Of a stretch of 64,000 bases of DNA, positions 48,969 through 59,335 are shown in pieces (position 1 is the stretch's first letter; the number at the start of each line of letters is the position of its first letter). Below the pieces are notes generated by a model. The model was not told where the DNA came from and made no database searches. It worked only from the letters and a program-made list of their open reading frames with translations. Source of the stretch: Bacteroidales bacterium (lineage in GTDB: Bacteria; Bacteroidota; Bacteroidia; Bacteroidales; Muribaculaceae); contig JAQXRH010000053.1 of assembly GCA_029218425.1 (NCBI GenBank), positions 1 to 64,000 of the forward strand, given 5' to 3'. A program made the position numbers and the translations under genes.

Positions 48969-50603
48969 ATGAAACGATTATCAGCAATATTAGCAGCTGC
49001 CGTCGCTGCCTTATTCCCAGCAATGGCATGTACAAGCCTCATCGTGGCTAAGGGCGCTGGCGAGGATAATAGCGTGTTTATTACCTATGCCGCCGACTCG
49101 CATAGCCTCTACGGCGAACTTTACAACCAGCCGGCTGCCGACCATCGCAAAGGCGATGTGCGCAAAGTGGTGGAATGGGACACCGGCAAACCGCTTGGCG
49201 AAATTCCCGAAGTGAAGCACACATATGCTACTATCGGCAACATGAACGAGCATGGGCTGACCATCGCTGAAAGCACTTGGGGCGGACGTGAGGAGCTCGC
49301 CGGAAGCGGCACTATCGACTACGGCTCGCTCATATACATAGCTCTGCAACGCGCTAAAACTGCTCGCGAAGCTTTGAAGGTCATGACCTCACTCGTGGAT
49401 AAATACGGCTATGCCAGCGAGGGCGAGTCGTTCTCCATCGCCGACCCCAATGAGGTGTGGATTATGGAAATGATTGGCAAAGGCGCCAAGGATAAAGGCG
49501 CTGTGTGGGTGGCGCGCCGCGTCCCCGATGGATATATTTCTGGCCATGCCAACCATGCACGCATACACACTTTCCCCCTCGACGACCCCGAAACGCTGTA
49601 TAGCAAGGACGTGATTTCTTTCGCCCGTAGCCAAGGCTATTTCGACGGCAAGGATGAGGATTTCGACTTCTCTAAGGCATATGCCATCACCGACTTCGGC
49701 GCTCTCCGTGGGTGCGATGCCCGTGTGTGGGCCTTCTTCAACCGCCATGCCGACGGTATGGATAAATATCTGCCGTGGATCGACCGTGCCGAGGGCGAGC
49801 CGTTGCCGCTTTGGGTGAAGCCTCGCAAACTCGTCTCTGCTGCCGACATGAAAGCCATGATGCGCGACCACTTCGAAGGCACCCCCTACGACATGACTCA
49901 CGACATCGGCGCCGGTCCTTTCGACGTGCCTTACCGCTGGCGACCCATGACTTTTAAAGTCGATGGCGTTGAGTACACCAACGAACGCGCAATCGCTACT
50001 CAGCAAACCGGCTTCTCTTTCGTAGCCCAGATGCGCGACCATCTCCCCGACTACATGAAGGGACTGCTATGGTTCGGCACCGACGACGCCAACACATGCG
50101 TCTACCTCCCCATTTTCTGCTCTGTCGACCATGCCCCTCACGAAGTGGCTGTCGGCAACGGCGATATGAACACGCTCTCGTGGTCGGCCAATTTCTGGGT
50201 CAACAACTATGTCGCCAACCAAGCCTACAACCGCTACTCGTTGATGATACCCGACATCCGCCGGGTGCAGTCGGAACTCGAGGACGCTATCGTGGAGGAT
50301 GTCAACGTGGCTATCGAACAGGTCCCCGAATTTGAAGCCGACGATGCCAAGGAGCTCCTCCAAAACCTCGCCGATATATGGGCGAAAAAAGCCACCGAGC
50401 GTTATAAGCAACTCGGCGATTACCTCTTCGTCAAATTCATGGACGGAAACATGAAAAAAGAGGAGAACGGCGCATTTAAACGCAACGAATACGGCATGCC
50501 GGCCTATCCCTCGTTCCCCGGCTACGTCGACGAGCGCTACTACCGTTCTATTGTTGAGGATGCCGGCGAGCATTTCAAAGTGCGTGAAATCAATTACAAA
50601 TAA
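48969..50603 (+). CDS. C69 family dipeptidase
   Basis: Signal peptide then 'ACTSLIVAKGAGEDNSVFITYAADSH' N-terminal nucleophile Cys; 'IAESTWGGRE'. Confidence 0.93.
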   Translation: MKRLSAILAAAVAALFPAMACTSLIVAKGAGEDNSVFITYAADSHSLYGELYNQPAADHRKGDVRKVVEWDTGKPLGEIPEVKHTYATIGNMNEHGLTIAESTWGGREELAGSGTIDYGSLIYIALQRAKTAREALKVMTSLVDKYGYASEGESFSIADPNEVWIMEMIGKGAKDKGAVWVARRVPDGYISGHANHARIHTFPLDDPETLYSKDVISFARSQGYFDGKDEDFDFSKAYAITDFGALRGCDARVWAFFNRHADGMDKYLPWIDRAEGEPLPLWVKPRKLVSAADMKAMMRDHFEGTPYDMTHDIGAGPFDVPYRWRPMTFKVDGVEYTNERAIATQQTGFSFVAQMRDHLPDYMKGLLWFGTDDANTCVYLPIFCSVDHAPHEVAVGNGDMNTLSWSANFWVNNYVANQAYNRYSLMIPDIRRVQSELEDAIVEDVNVAIEQVPEFEADDAKELLQNLADIWAKKATERYKQLGDYLFVKFMDGNMKKEENGAFKRNEYGMPAYPSFPGYVDERYYRSIVEDAGEHFKVREINYK

Positions 50604-50620
50604 TTAGCTCTCTAAGTGTT

Positions 50621-51490
50621 ATGAAACTTGACGGACGACGCAGAAGCAGCAATGTCGACGACCGACGCCGCATGTCGGGCAAATCTATGGTAGCCGGTGG
50701 TGGCGTGATTGGCGCCATCGTGGCCGTCGTTATTACCTTGATGTCGGGCGGAGATATCGGCACTGCCATCAGCAATGCCACTGCCCAAGGCCTCGGTGGC
50801 GGCGGCTCTTACCCCGAATATGTGGAAGACGAAACCGATGCCTATCTCTTCGACCTCTCTTCCAAAGTTTTCGCCGGCACTGAGGATGTGTGGAAAGCGG
50901 AATTTGCCAAAAACGGATGGGGCGAATATGTCGAACCTAAACTGGTCATCTACAAAGATGCCGTGCAGACCGGATGCGGGCAAGGCTCTTCGCAAACAGG
51001 CCCGTTCTATTGCTCTGCCGACCAAACTGTCTACATCGACCTAAGCTTCTTCCGCGATATGCAGACCAACATCGGCGGTAGCGGCGACTTCGCCTACGCC
51101 TACGTCATTGCTCACGAAGTGGGCCACCATGTGCAATACCTCCTGGGCACCCTCAACGACAAGCACAACCAAATGGCACGGCTCTCCGAAACCGATGCCA
51201 ACAAAATCAGCGTCCGCCTCGAGCTCCAAGCCGACTACTATGCCGGCGTATGGGCTTTCCACGACAACGCTATGTTTGGCTCTTTGGAAGATGGCGACCT
51301 CCAAGAAGCTCTCGACGTAGCCTCTAAAATCGGCGACGACTACCTCCAGCGCAAGGCCTACGGCCGTGAAGTCCCCGACAGCTTCAACCACGGTCGATCC
51401 GACCAGCGCGTCCGTTGGTTCAAAAAGGGCTTTGATACCGGGCTCTCCTCGGCCGGCGACACTTTCTCCCCCGCCTATGCCGCTCTCTGA
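50621..51490 (+). CDS. Neutral zinc metallopeptidase (YpfJ family)
   Basis: 'MKLDGRRRSSNVDDRRRMSG' N-term, 'YVIAHEVGHHVQ' HExxH. Confidence 0.93.
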   Translation: MKLDGRRRSSNVDDRRRMSGKSMVAGGGVIGAIVAVVITLMSGGDIGTAISNATAQGLGGGGSYPEYVEDETDAYLFDLSSKVFAGTEDVWKAEFAKNGWGEYVEPKLVIYKDAVQTGCGQGSSQTGPFYCSADQTVYIDLSFFRDMQTNIGGSGDFAYAYVIAHEVGHHVQYLLGTLNDKHNQMARLSETDANKISVRLELQADYYAGVWAFHDNAMFGSLEDGDLQEALDVASKIGDDYLQRKAYGREVPDSFNHGRSDQRVRWFKKGFDTGLSSAGDTFSPAYAAL

Positions 51491-51597
51491 TCCCCCCTGA
51501 TTCGTTGGCATTTTGACCCTATCCCGTCCCTTTTTGACCGCATTTATATATTTTTTCGCTATTTCGTATCAAAATGACAGGTTACTGCCTCGCAAAT

Positions 51598-51628
51598 TTT
51601 GAAAATAGTCGTAAAATGAGTAATTTTG
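51598..51628 (+). promoter_or_regulatory. Promoter TTTG-N19-TAATTTTG for asd
   Basis: -33 TTTG at 51598; -7 TAATTTTG at 51621. Confidence 0.55.
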
Positions 51629-51664
51629 TGGCAAATTTAATATATAATTAGTTATCACTTTAAA

Positions 51665-52684
51665 ATGAATGTAGCAATTGTAGGCGCAAGTGGCGCCGTT
51701 GGTCAGGAATTTCTCCGCGTACTCGATGAGCAGAATTTCCCTATTGATAACTTGGTTTTATTCGGCTCTGCTCGTTCTGCAGGCCGCAGTTATACGTTTA
51801 AAGGTAAGCAGTATACCGTTAAGGAACTTCGCGACAACCCCGACGATTTCAAAGACATCGACATCGCTTTCACTTCGGCCGGTGCCGGCGTCTCTAAGCA
51901 ATATGCTTCTGTAATCACCGCGCATGGCGCTCTTATGATCGACAACTCCAGCGCTTTCCGCATGGACGTCGATGTGCCCCTCGTAGTGCCAGAAGTTAAC
52001 GGCGACGACGCTTTCAATACCCCGCGAAACATCATCGCTAATCCCAACTGCACTACCATCCAGATGGTCGTTGCCCTCAAAGCCATCAACGACATCTCCC
52101 CGATACGCCGTGTCCACGTGGCTACCTACCAAGCCGCAAGTGGCGCCGGTGCTGCTGCCATGGACGAACTCGTTGAGCAATACCGCCAGCTCGGCGCCGG
52201 CGAGCAGCCTACCGTGAAAAAATTCGCCCATCAGCTCGCCTACAACGTCATCCCTCACATAGATGTTTTCACCGACAACGGTTACACCAAGGAGGAAATG
52301 AAAATGTACAACGAGACCAAGAAAATTATGCATGCCCCCAACCTCGATGTCAGCGCTATGTGCGTGCGAGTCCCCGTTATGCGTGCCCACTCCGAAGCCA
52401 TATGGGTGGAAACCGAAACCCCGGTAAGCGTCGATACGGCTCGCGATGCTTTTGCTCGCGCCGAGGGTGTCATCGTCGTTGACGCTCCTATGGAAAACAA
52501 ATACCCCATGCCTCTCGACATCGCCGGCAAGGACCCCGTTTACGTTGGCCGCATTCGCCAGGACCTTACCAACCCCAATGGCCTGTCTTTCTGGGTCGTT
52601 GGCGACCAAATCAAGAAAGGTGCCGCGCTCAATGCTGTTCAGATTGCCCTCTACATGCTCCGCAAAGGCGCATTCCAGAAATAA
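51665..52684 (+). CDS. asd: Aspartate-semialdehyde dehydrogenase
   Basis: '[19 protein letters not shown]', '[15 protein letters not shown]', '[16 protein letters not shown]'. Confidence 0.96.
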   Translation: MNVAIVGASGAVGQEFLRVLDEQNFPIDNLVLFGSARSAGRSYTFKGKQYTVKELRDNPDDFKDIDIAFTSAGAGVSKQYASVITAHGALMIDNSSAFRMDVDVPLVVPEVNGDDAFNTPRNIIANPNCTTIQMVVALKAINDISPIRRVHVATYQAASGAGAAAMDELVEQYRQLGAGEQPTVKKFAHQLAYNVIPHIDVFTDNGYTKEEMKMYNETKKIMHAPNLDVSAMCVRVPVMRAHSEAIWVETETPVSVDTARDAFARAEGVIVVDAPMENKYPMPLDIAGKDPVYVGRIRQDLTNPNGLSFWVVGDQIKKGAALNAVQIALYMLRKGAFQK

Positions 52685-52763
52685 CAACCCTTCCCCTCTC
52701 TCTCCACTCTCCGCTCTCCATCAAGCCTTAAATTGAACCATATCAATATCTTGAACCGTCCCC

Positions 52764-54956
52764 ATGATGCTACTCTCCACCGCGCTCGTCAGCAACCCCG
52801 TGGCGATTTTCCTCATCGTCATGGTCATAATACTGATGGCGCCTTTGCTCCTCAACAAGCTCAAGATACCGCATATCATTGGCATGATAGTGGCGGGGAT
52901 TATCGTCGGGCCTTTCGGCTTTAATATCCTTGCCGCCGACTCCAGCTTCAAAATCTTCGGTGAAGTGGGGCTGCTCTACCTCATGTTCCTGGCCGGCATC
53001 GAAATTGATATGTACCACCTCAAGCTCAACCTCAAACGTGGATTGGTGTTTGGCGCCCTCACGTTTGTCGTCCCGATGCTAATGGGCACTGTGGCAAGCG
53101 TTTACCTCCTTAAAATCGACTGGCTTACGTCTACTCTGCTGGCATCTATGTATGCCTCCCACACCCTTATTGCCTATCCCGTAGCTGCTCGTTTCGGCAT
53201 CACAAAATCGCCGGCCGTTCTCATCGCCATTGTCGGCACTATTATCGCTGTCATCGGCGCACTCCTCGTGCTCGCCGGTGCCGTCAACATCCACCAAGTG
53301 GGCGAGTTCCAAAGCTCTTCCATCGCTTGGCTGCTGTGCAAATTGGTCATCTACTGCGCCGCGGTCCTTTACCTCTATCCACGTGTCACTCGTTACTTCT
53401 TCAAAAACTACTCCGACAACGTCACCCAATACGTCTTCGTGCTCGCAATGGTGCTGCTCTCAGCTCTTGTCGCCCGACTGATAGGGCTCGAAGCCGTTCT
53501 CGGCTCTTTCTTCGCCGGGTTAGTCCTCAACCGCTACATCCCTGTATCGTCAACGCTCATGAGCCGTATCGAATTTGTCGGCAACGCCCTATTCATCCCC
53601 TACTTCCTCATCGGCGTCGGAATGATGATCAACATTAGGGTAATCGGAAATATCGAAACGCTTTGGGTCACCGCCGTAATGCTCGTCATTGCCCTCTCAA
53701 GCAAATGGTTGGCAGCTTGGGGCGCACAAAAAATCTACCATATGGACAGCGCCGACCGTGGCATGATGTTCGGCCTCACCACCGCCCACACTGCTGTCGC
53801 GCTCGCTGTTGTCACCATCGGTTACAATATGACTCTCCCCGACGGCTCGCGTATGATGGACGAAACCATCCTCAACGGCACCGTACTCGTTATCCTCATC
53901 ACCTGCGCCATCGCTCCCATCGTCACCACTCGTGCCGCTGCTCGCCTCAAACTCAAAATGGTGGAAAACGAAGTCGGTCTACAGAAAGAAGCCCAACGCC
54001 ACTCTTCCCACACCCTCATCGCCGTTTCCAATCCGCTTACCGCCGGCTCGCTCGTCGAACTCGCGCTCCTATCTCGCCCCGTCAAAAAATCTCCCCTCGA
54101 CTCCATCTTTGCCGTCAACGTCCGCAACGACAACTCCGGGCCTTCCAAAGCCTTGGCCCAAAATGTCATCGACCTTTCCCTCAAAGCCGCCGCTGCCGCA
54201 GGTAGCCAGCTCCTCACCATACAGCGCTACGATCTTAACACCGTCACCGGTATCGTAAACACCATCGAGGAACGCGACATCAACGAAGTGTTCATCGGAA
54301 TGCACCGCAAAGCCACCGTCATCGACACTTTCCTCGGCGGAAAAACCGAACAGCTGCTCAAACTCACCAACAAAATGGTCGTAATCTCGCGATGCTACAT
54401 CCCCCCTAACACCGTCACCCGCATCGTCGTCTACGTCCCCCAAAAAGCCGAATTTGAAACCGGATTCACCCGTTGGCTTCACACCCTTGGTAACCTTGCC
54501 CGCGAACTCGGTTGCCGCATCATTTTCTGTTGCAACAACGACAGCCGTAGGGTAATCGCCGGCGTACTCCGCCGCGACCGTTTCGCCATCAGAAGCGAAT
54601 ACCGCCAAGTCGAAAACCGCGACGATTTCCTCCTACTTTCAACCCACGTCCTCGACGACGACCTCTTCGTCATGATCGGCGCCCGCCCAGCTTCTGTGTC
54701 ATTCTCCAACGACATCGCTGAAATGCCCGGCTTCATGCAGAAAAACTTCGCCCGCAACAACATCCTCGTCATCTATCCCGAGCAGTTCGGCGACGAAACT
54801 CCCATTGAATCTTTCTCCGACCCCTTGGCAAGCGACATCTCTTCCACGCCATCACCATGGCTCCTTCGCCTACGCACTATCGCTACAGGCATCTCCCACC
54901 GGCTTCACCTGCGCCCTCGCCGCAAAAAACACCGCCCCACCGACCTCCACCTATAA
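52764..54956 (+). CDS. Cation:proton antiporter (CPA2/KefB-like) with C-terminal cytosolic USP-like domain
   Basis: 12 or so hydrophobic segments 'LLLNKLKIPHIIGMIVAGIIVGPFGF', 'GLLYLMFLAGIEID'; hydrophilic C-terminal half. Confidence 0.9.
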   Translation: MMLLSTALVSNPVAIFLIVMVIILMAPLLLNKLKIPHIIGMIVAGIIVGPFGFNILAADSSFKIFGEVGLLYLMFLAGIEIDMYHLKLNLKRGLVFGALTFVVPMLMGTVASVYLLKIDWLTSTLLASMYASHTLIAYPVAARFGITKSPAVLIAIVGTIIAVIGALLVLAGAVNIHQVGEFQSSSIAWLLCKLVIYCAAVLYLYPRVTRYFFKNYSDNVTQYVFVLAMVLLSALVARLIGLEAVLGSFFAGLVLNRYIPVSSTLMSRIEFVGNALFIPYFLIGVGMMINIRVIGNIETLWVTAVMLVIALSSKWLAAWGAQKIYHMDSADRGMMFGLTTAHTAVALAVVTIGYNMTLPDGSRMMDETILNGTVLVILITCAIAPIVTTRAAARLKLKMVENEVGLQKEAQRHSSHTLIAVSNPLTAGSLVELALLSRPVKKSPLDSIFAVNVRNDNSGPSKALAQNVIDLSLKAAAAAGSQLLTIQRYDLNTVTGIVNTIEERDINEVFIGMHRKATVIDTFLGGKTEQLLKLTNKMVVISRCYIPPNTVTRIVVYVPQKAEFETGFTRWLHTLGNLARELGCRIIFCCNNDSRRVIAGVLRRDRFAIRSEYRQVENRDDFLLLSTHVLDDDLFVMIGARPASVSFSNDIAEMPGFMQKNFARNNILVIYPEQFGDETPIESFSDPLASDISSTPSPWLLRLRTIATGISHRLHLRPRRKKHRPTDLHL

Positions 54957-55028
54957 CCACACGCCGCCCCGCGGCCGAGCCTCGGAGAGGCCTCTTGTGG
55001 CGCCTTCACTCCCCGTAAAATTTATAAA

Positions 55029-55070
55029 AAAATATTTCCGCAGATAAAAGCATATCTACGGAAATATTTA
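55029..55070. terminator. Bidirectional terminator between convergent genes
   Basis: aaatatttccgcagata ... tatctacggaaatattt 17-bp arms with one mismatch. Confidence 0.75.
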
Positions 55071-55172
55071 CCATAATTACTGAAAAAATCACAAACGCAT
55101 AAACACCTCTTTACCTATATCAATGCTATACCTTAGCTTCGATGGCGCCTTCTCGCCATCACACTCTTTTTT

Positions 55173-56051
55173 TTACAGTGTGTATTCAGCAGGCAGTACC
55201 GGCATTGCACCTTTCTGCGTGCATACGTAAGCCGAGGTCATCACTGCCGATGCATGTGCTTCGGCCACCGTCTTCCCTTTGAGTATGCCGGAGATAAACG
55301 CTGCGGTAAACGAGTCGCCAGCTCCTACTGTGTCGGCAACTTCTACCCTTGGCGTTGCTTGGAACGATACATTGCCGGGCGTGAATACGTAGCTGCCGTT
55401 GATGCCACATGTGAGAATGAGCATCTTCAGATTGTACTTCCCAAGCAATATCCAGCATTTGTCCTGCAAATCTATACCGGGATAACCAAACATCCGGCTC
55501 ACCGTTATCAGCTCCTCATCGTTGATTTTCAAAATGTTGCAACGCTGCATGGAGTTGCACAATATCTCCTTGTTGTAGAAACCCTGACGAAGGTTCACGT
55601 CAAACACCACCAACGTATCCTGGTCCTGCGGCATAGCATCCAAGAAGCGGTTTATAGTGTTGCGCGACACTACATTGCGTTGGGCAAGCGACCCGAAACA
55701 TACTGCACGCGTGCGCTCTGCAAGTTGCTCCAAACGTGCGGTGTACGGTATGTTGTCCCACGCCACATTCTCTTTGATCTCATATTGGGGTATCCCTGCT
55801 TGGTCGATTTGTACCTGCACTGTGCCGGTGGGGTAGGGCACTTGCTCTATCAGCTGGTTGAGACCTTTGGCATTGAAGTTGTCTATTATCTCTTCGCCAA
55901 GCGAATCGGCTCCTATGGCACTTACCACGCAGCTCGGCAATCCAAATTGCGACACATGATATGCGAAGTTGGCAGGCGCACCGCCTATCTTTTTCCCTTC
56001 GGGCAGCACATCCCATAGTGCTTCACCCATTCCTACTACTATTCCTTTCAT
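55173..56051 (-). CDS. PfkB family carbohydrate kinase, probable fructokinase
   Basis: 'MGEALWDVLPEGKKIGGAPANFAYH', 'VEVADTVGAGDSFTAAFISGIL'. Confidence 0.92.
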   Translation of the reverse strand: MKGIVVGMGEALWDVLPEGKKIGGAPANFAYHVSQFGLPSCVVSAIGADSLGEEIIDNFNAKGLNQLIEQVPYPTGTVQVQIDQAGIPQYEIKENVAWDNIPYTARLEQLAERTRAVCFGSLAQRNVVSRNTINRFLDAMPQDQDTLVVFDVNLRQGFYNKEILCNSMQRCNILKINDEELITVSRMFGYPGIDLQDKCWILLGKYNLKMLILTCGINGSYVFTPGNVSFQATPRVEVADTVGAGDSFTAAFISGILKGKTVAEAHASAVMTSAYVCTQKGAMPVLPAEYTL

Positions 56052-56084
56052 GAGTATTATTTATGTTTTTAAAGTTAAAGTTTA

Positions 56085-57272
56085 TTATGCTTTCTTGATT
56101 TTCGCAGTATAAAACAGCAGGTATACTACTCCCAAGGTCATCACGGCGATTGCTCCAATCTGGCTATTGACGGCATCGGATGCAAGTCCCATGGCAAGCG
56201 GGAATATCGTGCCACCGATAAGGCCCATAATCATCAGTCCCGACACTTCGTTTTTCTCGTTGGGCGTCGATACCAATGCCTGTGAGAATATTACCGAGAA
56301 GATATTGGAGTTGCCAAAACCTACAAGCGCTACTCCGCAGCATAGGGGTATCAGCGAGGTGCCGGTCGACAACAATCCCATACCTATGAGCATCAGCACG
56401 GCGCTGATTGCAAAGAATATGCGTGGCGCCACGTAGCGGAGCAAGAACCCGCCAAGGAAGCATCCTATCGTACGCGCTATGAAATAGATCTCAGTGGCCA
56501 ATCGGGCATCGTCTTCGCTCATGGCGAGCTGCTCTTTGAAGATGCGCGGTCCGGTCGTGTTGGTGCCCACATCTATACCTACGTGGCACATTATACCTAT
56601 GAAGCAGAGCAATATGAAGGGCCTACCGAGCAATTTGATGCTTTCCTTGAAGCCGGTGACGGAGTCGGGCTTCTCTTCTTGGATGGGGGTGGCGGCAAGC
56701 AACGCTATCGACAAGAATGATACCGCTGCAAATATCAAGAAGAATGCGCGCCATCCAAGCCCGAAGTTGGGCAATACGCTGTTGGAGCAGCACGTGATAA
56801 GTACTGGCGCCAAGAACGATGCTATTGCCTTCACAAATTGCCCGAATGTAAGTGTCGACGCAAGTTTGTCGTTACTGATAAGGTTGGATACCAGCGGGTT
56901 GAGCGACGTTTGCATGATGGCGTTACCTATGCCCAACAGCGAGAAGCTCACGAGCATTATCATGTAGCTGTCGCCAAAGATAGGTATTATCAACGATACG
57001 GCTGTGACTATGATACTTATTAACACGGTTTTCTTGCGCCCTATCTTGTTCATCAGCATACTCGTGGGCACCGAGAATATCAGGAACCAGAAGAATACCA
57101 TCGATGGGAATAGGTTGGCCTCGGCATCTGTCAAGCTGAGATCATGTTTTACGGAGTTGGACGCCGATCCTACAAGGTCGACAAATCCCATCGTGAAGAA
57201 GCAGAGCATCACAGGGATTATCTGCATAATCGCTACCTTTTGTCCGGAATTGGACGATGTTAAGTTTTTCAT
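56085..57272 (-). CDS. MFS sugar permease (FucP/GluP-like)
   Basis: 12 TM-like segments; 'FFTMGFVDLVGSASNSVKHDLSLTDAEANLFPSMVFFWFLIFSVPTSMLMNKIGRK'. Confidence 0.9.
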   Translation of the reverse strand: MKNLTSSNSGQKVAIMQIIPVMLCFFTMGFVDLVGSASNSVKHDLSLTDAEANLFPSMVFFWFLIFSVPTSMLMNKIGRKKTVLISIIVTAVSLIIPIFGDSYMIMLVSFSLLGIGNAIMQTSLNPLVSNLISNDKLASTLTFGQFVKAIASFLAPVLITCCSNSVLPNFGLGWRAFFLIFAAVSFLSIALLAATPIQEEKPDSVTGFKESIKLLGRPFILLCFIGIMCHVGIDVGTNTTGPRIFKEQLAMSEDDARLATEIYFIARTIGCFLGGFLLRYVAPRIFFAISAVLMLIGMGLLSTGTSLIPLCCGVALVGFGNSNIFSVIFSQALVSTPNEKNEVSGLMIMGLIGGTIFPLAMGLASDAVNSQIGAIAVMTLGVVYLLFYTAKIKKA

Positions 57273-57281
57273 GACAATGTA

Positions 57282-59120
57282 TTATTTTACAGTGTTCTTT
57301 ATCGGATATATCTCTAAATTGTTTATTGTGGCTTTCCCTCCTTCTGCCGCAAACGTTATTGCCGAATACGGTGCTTTGGGAAATACGAGGTTGGTCATCA
57401 CGAAGTTGCCCTCGCCGTCAAACACTTCGATGCTCGAGCGGTCGATGTATATGCGCAACGTCTGTATGTTGCTGTCGCGCAGTGTGGGAGCGCTGACCAC
57501 CGTGGGGAAGTCGTAACTGAAATCTGTAATTCCACTATTGCGACGGTCGAAGTCAAATGTCGATGTCGCGGGATTGAACGTCATGTCCACTTTGTCGCCT
57601 ACGTTGTTCGAAAGGGTGACTACCACCTTGTCGGCTTTCTTCGCATTGATGGTGAAAAGTATCTCGCATATTCCGTCGTTGGCCGTGGGAAGCGCATATT
57701 TCACCGGCTTCTTCGACACGCCTTTGCTGCGTACGTTGCTGCTTCTCTGCGCGCGCAGTGCCGTAAGTTCGGGCGACGGTGTGGTCTTTATGTAGTACTG
57801 CCCGTCATCGCCTTTGAAGAGCATAATGTCGCGCGGCAGTGTGTTGGCGCTTCTGAACTGGCGTGTGGGCACCTCGGCGGCATATTGCCAGTTGCTCATC
57901 CACCCTATTACTACTTTGCGGCCCTCGGGCGCATTGCTCCACGATACGGTAGCATAGTGGTCCTTGCCGTAATCCATCCATTTGGTGGGTACGTTGCCTT
58001 CGCTGTCGGTGTCGGCGGTGAATTTCTTGCCGTCGAATTCGCCTACGAAATATTGTGTGCTGCTACCCCCAAACGGACCGCCCGGGTTAATGTTGCATAT
58101 CAGCACCCATTTGGACTCGTCTGCCCCTTCCACCGGCAGATATAGCAGGTCGGGACATTCCCACACTCCGTCTTGGGCGCCAAGCCCTTTGCCAAACGCG
58201 CTCTCCAATGTCCATTCTTTCATGTCGGCCGACGAGAATATGAGCATCTCATGGTCGAGGGCATGGGCCAATAGCATATTCCATTTGCCTGTCGCTGTGT
58301 TGTAGAACATGTTGGGGTCGCGTGCCTCGCTTTCGAGCGTCACGATTGGATTGCCGGGATATATGGTGAAGGTTGCACCGTTGTCTACGCTGTGGGCAAG
58401 ACTCTGCATCTGGTTGATGCCGGCCGATGTGTATAACGCTATGACGGCATCTTTGCCGAATCCTGCCGTATTGAGGCTGTCGATGGCGCAACTGCCGCTG
58501 AACACCGAGCCCAGGCTGTTGGGCTCTATCGCATTGGCATGATGCTCCCAATTGATAAGGTCGGTCGATGTTGAGTGCCCCCATGTCATATTCTGCCACT
58601 TCGACCCGTACGGGTTGTATTGGTAGTACAGATGCCACACCCCATCTTTATAGAACATGCCGTTGGGGTCGTTCATCCACCCGTAAAGCGGTGTGTGGTG
58701 GTAGGCCGGTCGATATTTCTCGGTGTTGGTGGTGTCGAATGTATCGCTTAGCCGTATGCTGCTCCAGCATGCGTCGTCCTTAGCCTCTCTGACCGATGCG
58801 CGGCCTTGAGCTGTCACCACGTTGAAGATGATATTCTTTCCGTTGTACCCGGATATGTCGAAGGGCACGTAATAGTCTACCTTATTGCGGGCAAGCCTTA
58901 CGTAGAAGGTGCGCTCCACATTGCCGTCAAGCAACAGGTCGAGCTTGGCATCCTCTACGCTCTCTTCCACAGGTAAAAGTACGTACTTGGCCGTGTCGGT
59001 GACTCGTACAAGTGTGTTGGTGGTGCCTAAATGGTTTACCACGATGCCATCGGCTCCTGCCGCTTGTGTCGCGGCAAATACCGTCATGGCGCTTACGATG
59101 ATTTGTTTAATGTATTTCAT
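57282..59120 (-). CDS. Glycoside hydrolase family 32 (levanase/fructanase) with N-terminal DUF4980-like region
   Basis: 'GWMNDPNGMFYKDGVWHLYYQYNPYGSKWQNMTWGHSTSTDLINWEHH', 'EARDPNMF', 'WECPDL'. Confidence 0.96.
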   Translation of the reverse strand: MKYIKQIIVSAMTVFAATQAAGADGIVVNHLGTTNTLVRVTDTAKYVLLPVEESVEDAKLDLLLDGNVERTFYVRLARNKVDYYVPFDISGYNGKNIIFNVVTAQGRASVREAKDDACWSSIRLSDTFDTTNTEKYRPAYHHTPLYGWMNDPNGMFYKDGVWHLYYQYNPYGSKWQNMTWGHSTSTDLINWEHHANAIEPNSLGSVFSGSCAIDSLNTAGFGKDAVIALYTSAGINQMQSLAHSVDNGATFTIYPGNPIVTLESEARDPNMFYNTATGKWNMLLAHALDHEMLIFSSADMKEWTLESAFGKGLGAQDGVWECPDLLYLPVEGADESKWVLICNINPGGPFGGSSTQYFVGEFDGKKFTADTDSEGNVPTKWMDYGKDHYATVSWSNAPEGRKVVIGWMSNWQYAAEVPTRQFRSANTLPRDIMLFKGDDGQYYIKTTPSPELTALRAQRSSNVRSKGVSKKPVKYALPTANDGICEILFTINAKKADKVVVTLSNNVGDKVDMTFNPATSTFDFDRRNSGITDFSYDFPTVVSAPTLRDSNIQTLRIYIDRSSIEVFDGEGNFVMTNLVFPKAPYSAITFAAEGGKATINNLEIYPIKNTVK

Positions 59121-59268
59121 GATTGTCAGGAAATTGATTTTCGGTTAAGACATTGCAAATCTAATAGCTATTTAATAATTAGTGTATAAATATTGTTGCG
59201 TAGCGTATAAAATTTGTTGTTTTGTAACATTTCTTATATATTTCGTATCATATATTCATTTGAATTAT

Positions 59269-59276
59269 TATCTTTG
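59269..59276 (+). promoter_or_regulatory. -7 box TATCTTTG upstream of HTCS
   Basis: Matches TAnnTTTG about 60 bp before ATG 59336. Confidence 0.45.
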
Positions 59277-59335
59277 TAATTGAAAGCATTTCCCCCATTG
59301 TTTGGGCTCTATTTTTTTTAGTGCATTTTTTTTAT

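Noticed and set aside
55106-55135. Possible fourth copy of the ATTTACCT motif (ctctttacctatatcaatgctatacc)
   Set aside because: Lacks the first A, has different spacing, and lies between convergent genes downstream of their stops; probably chance.
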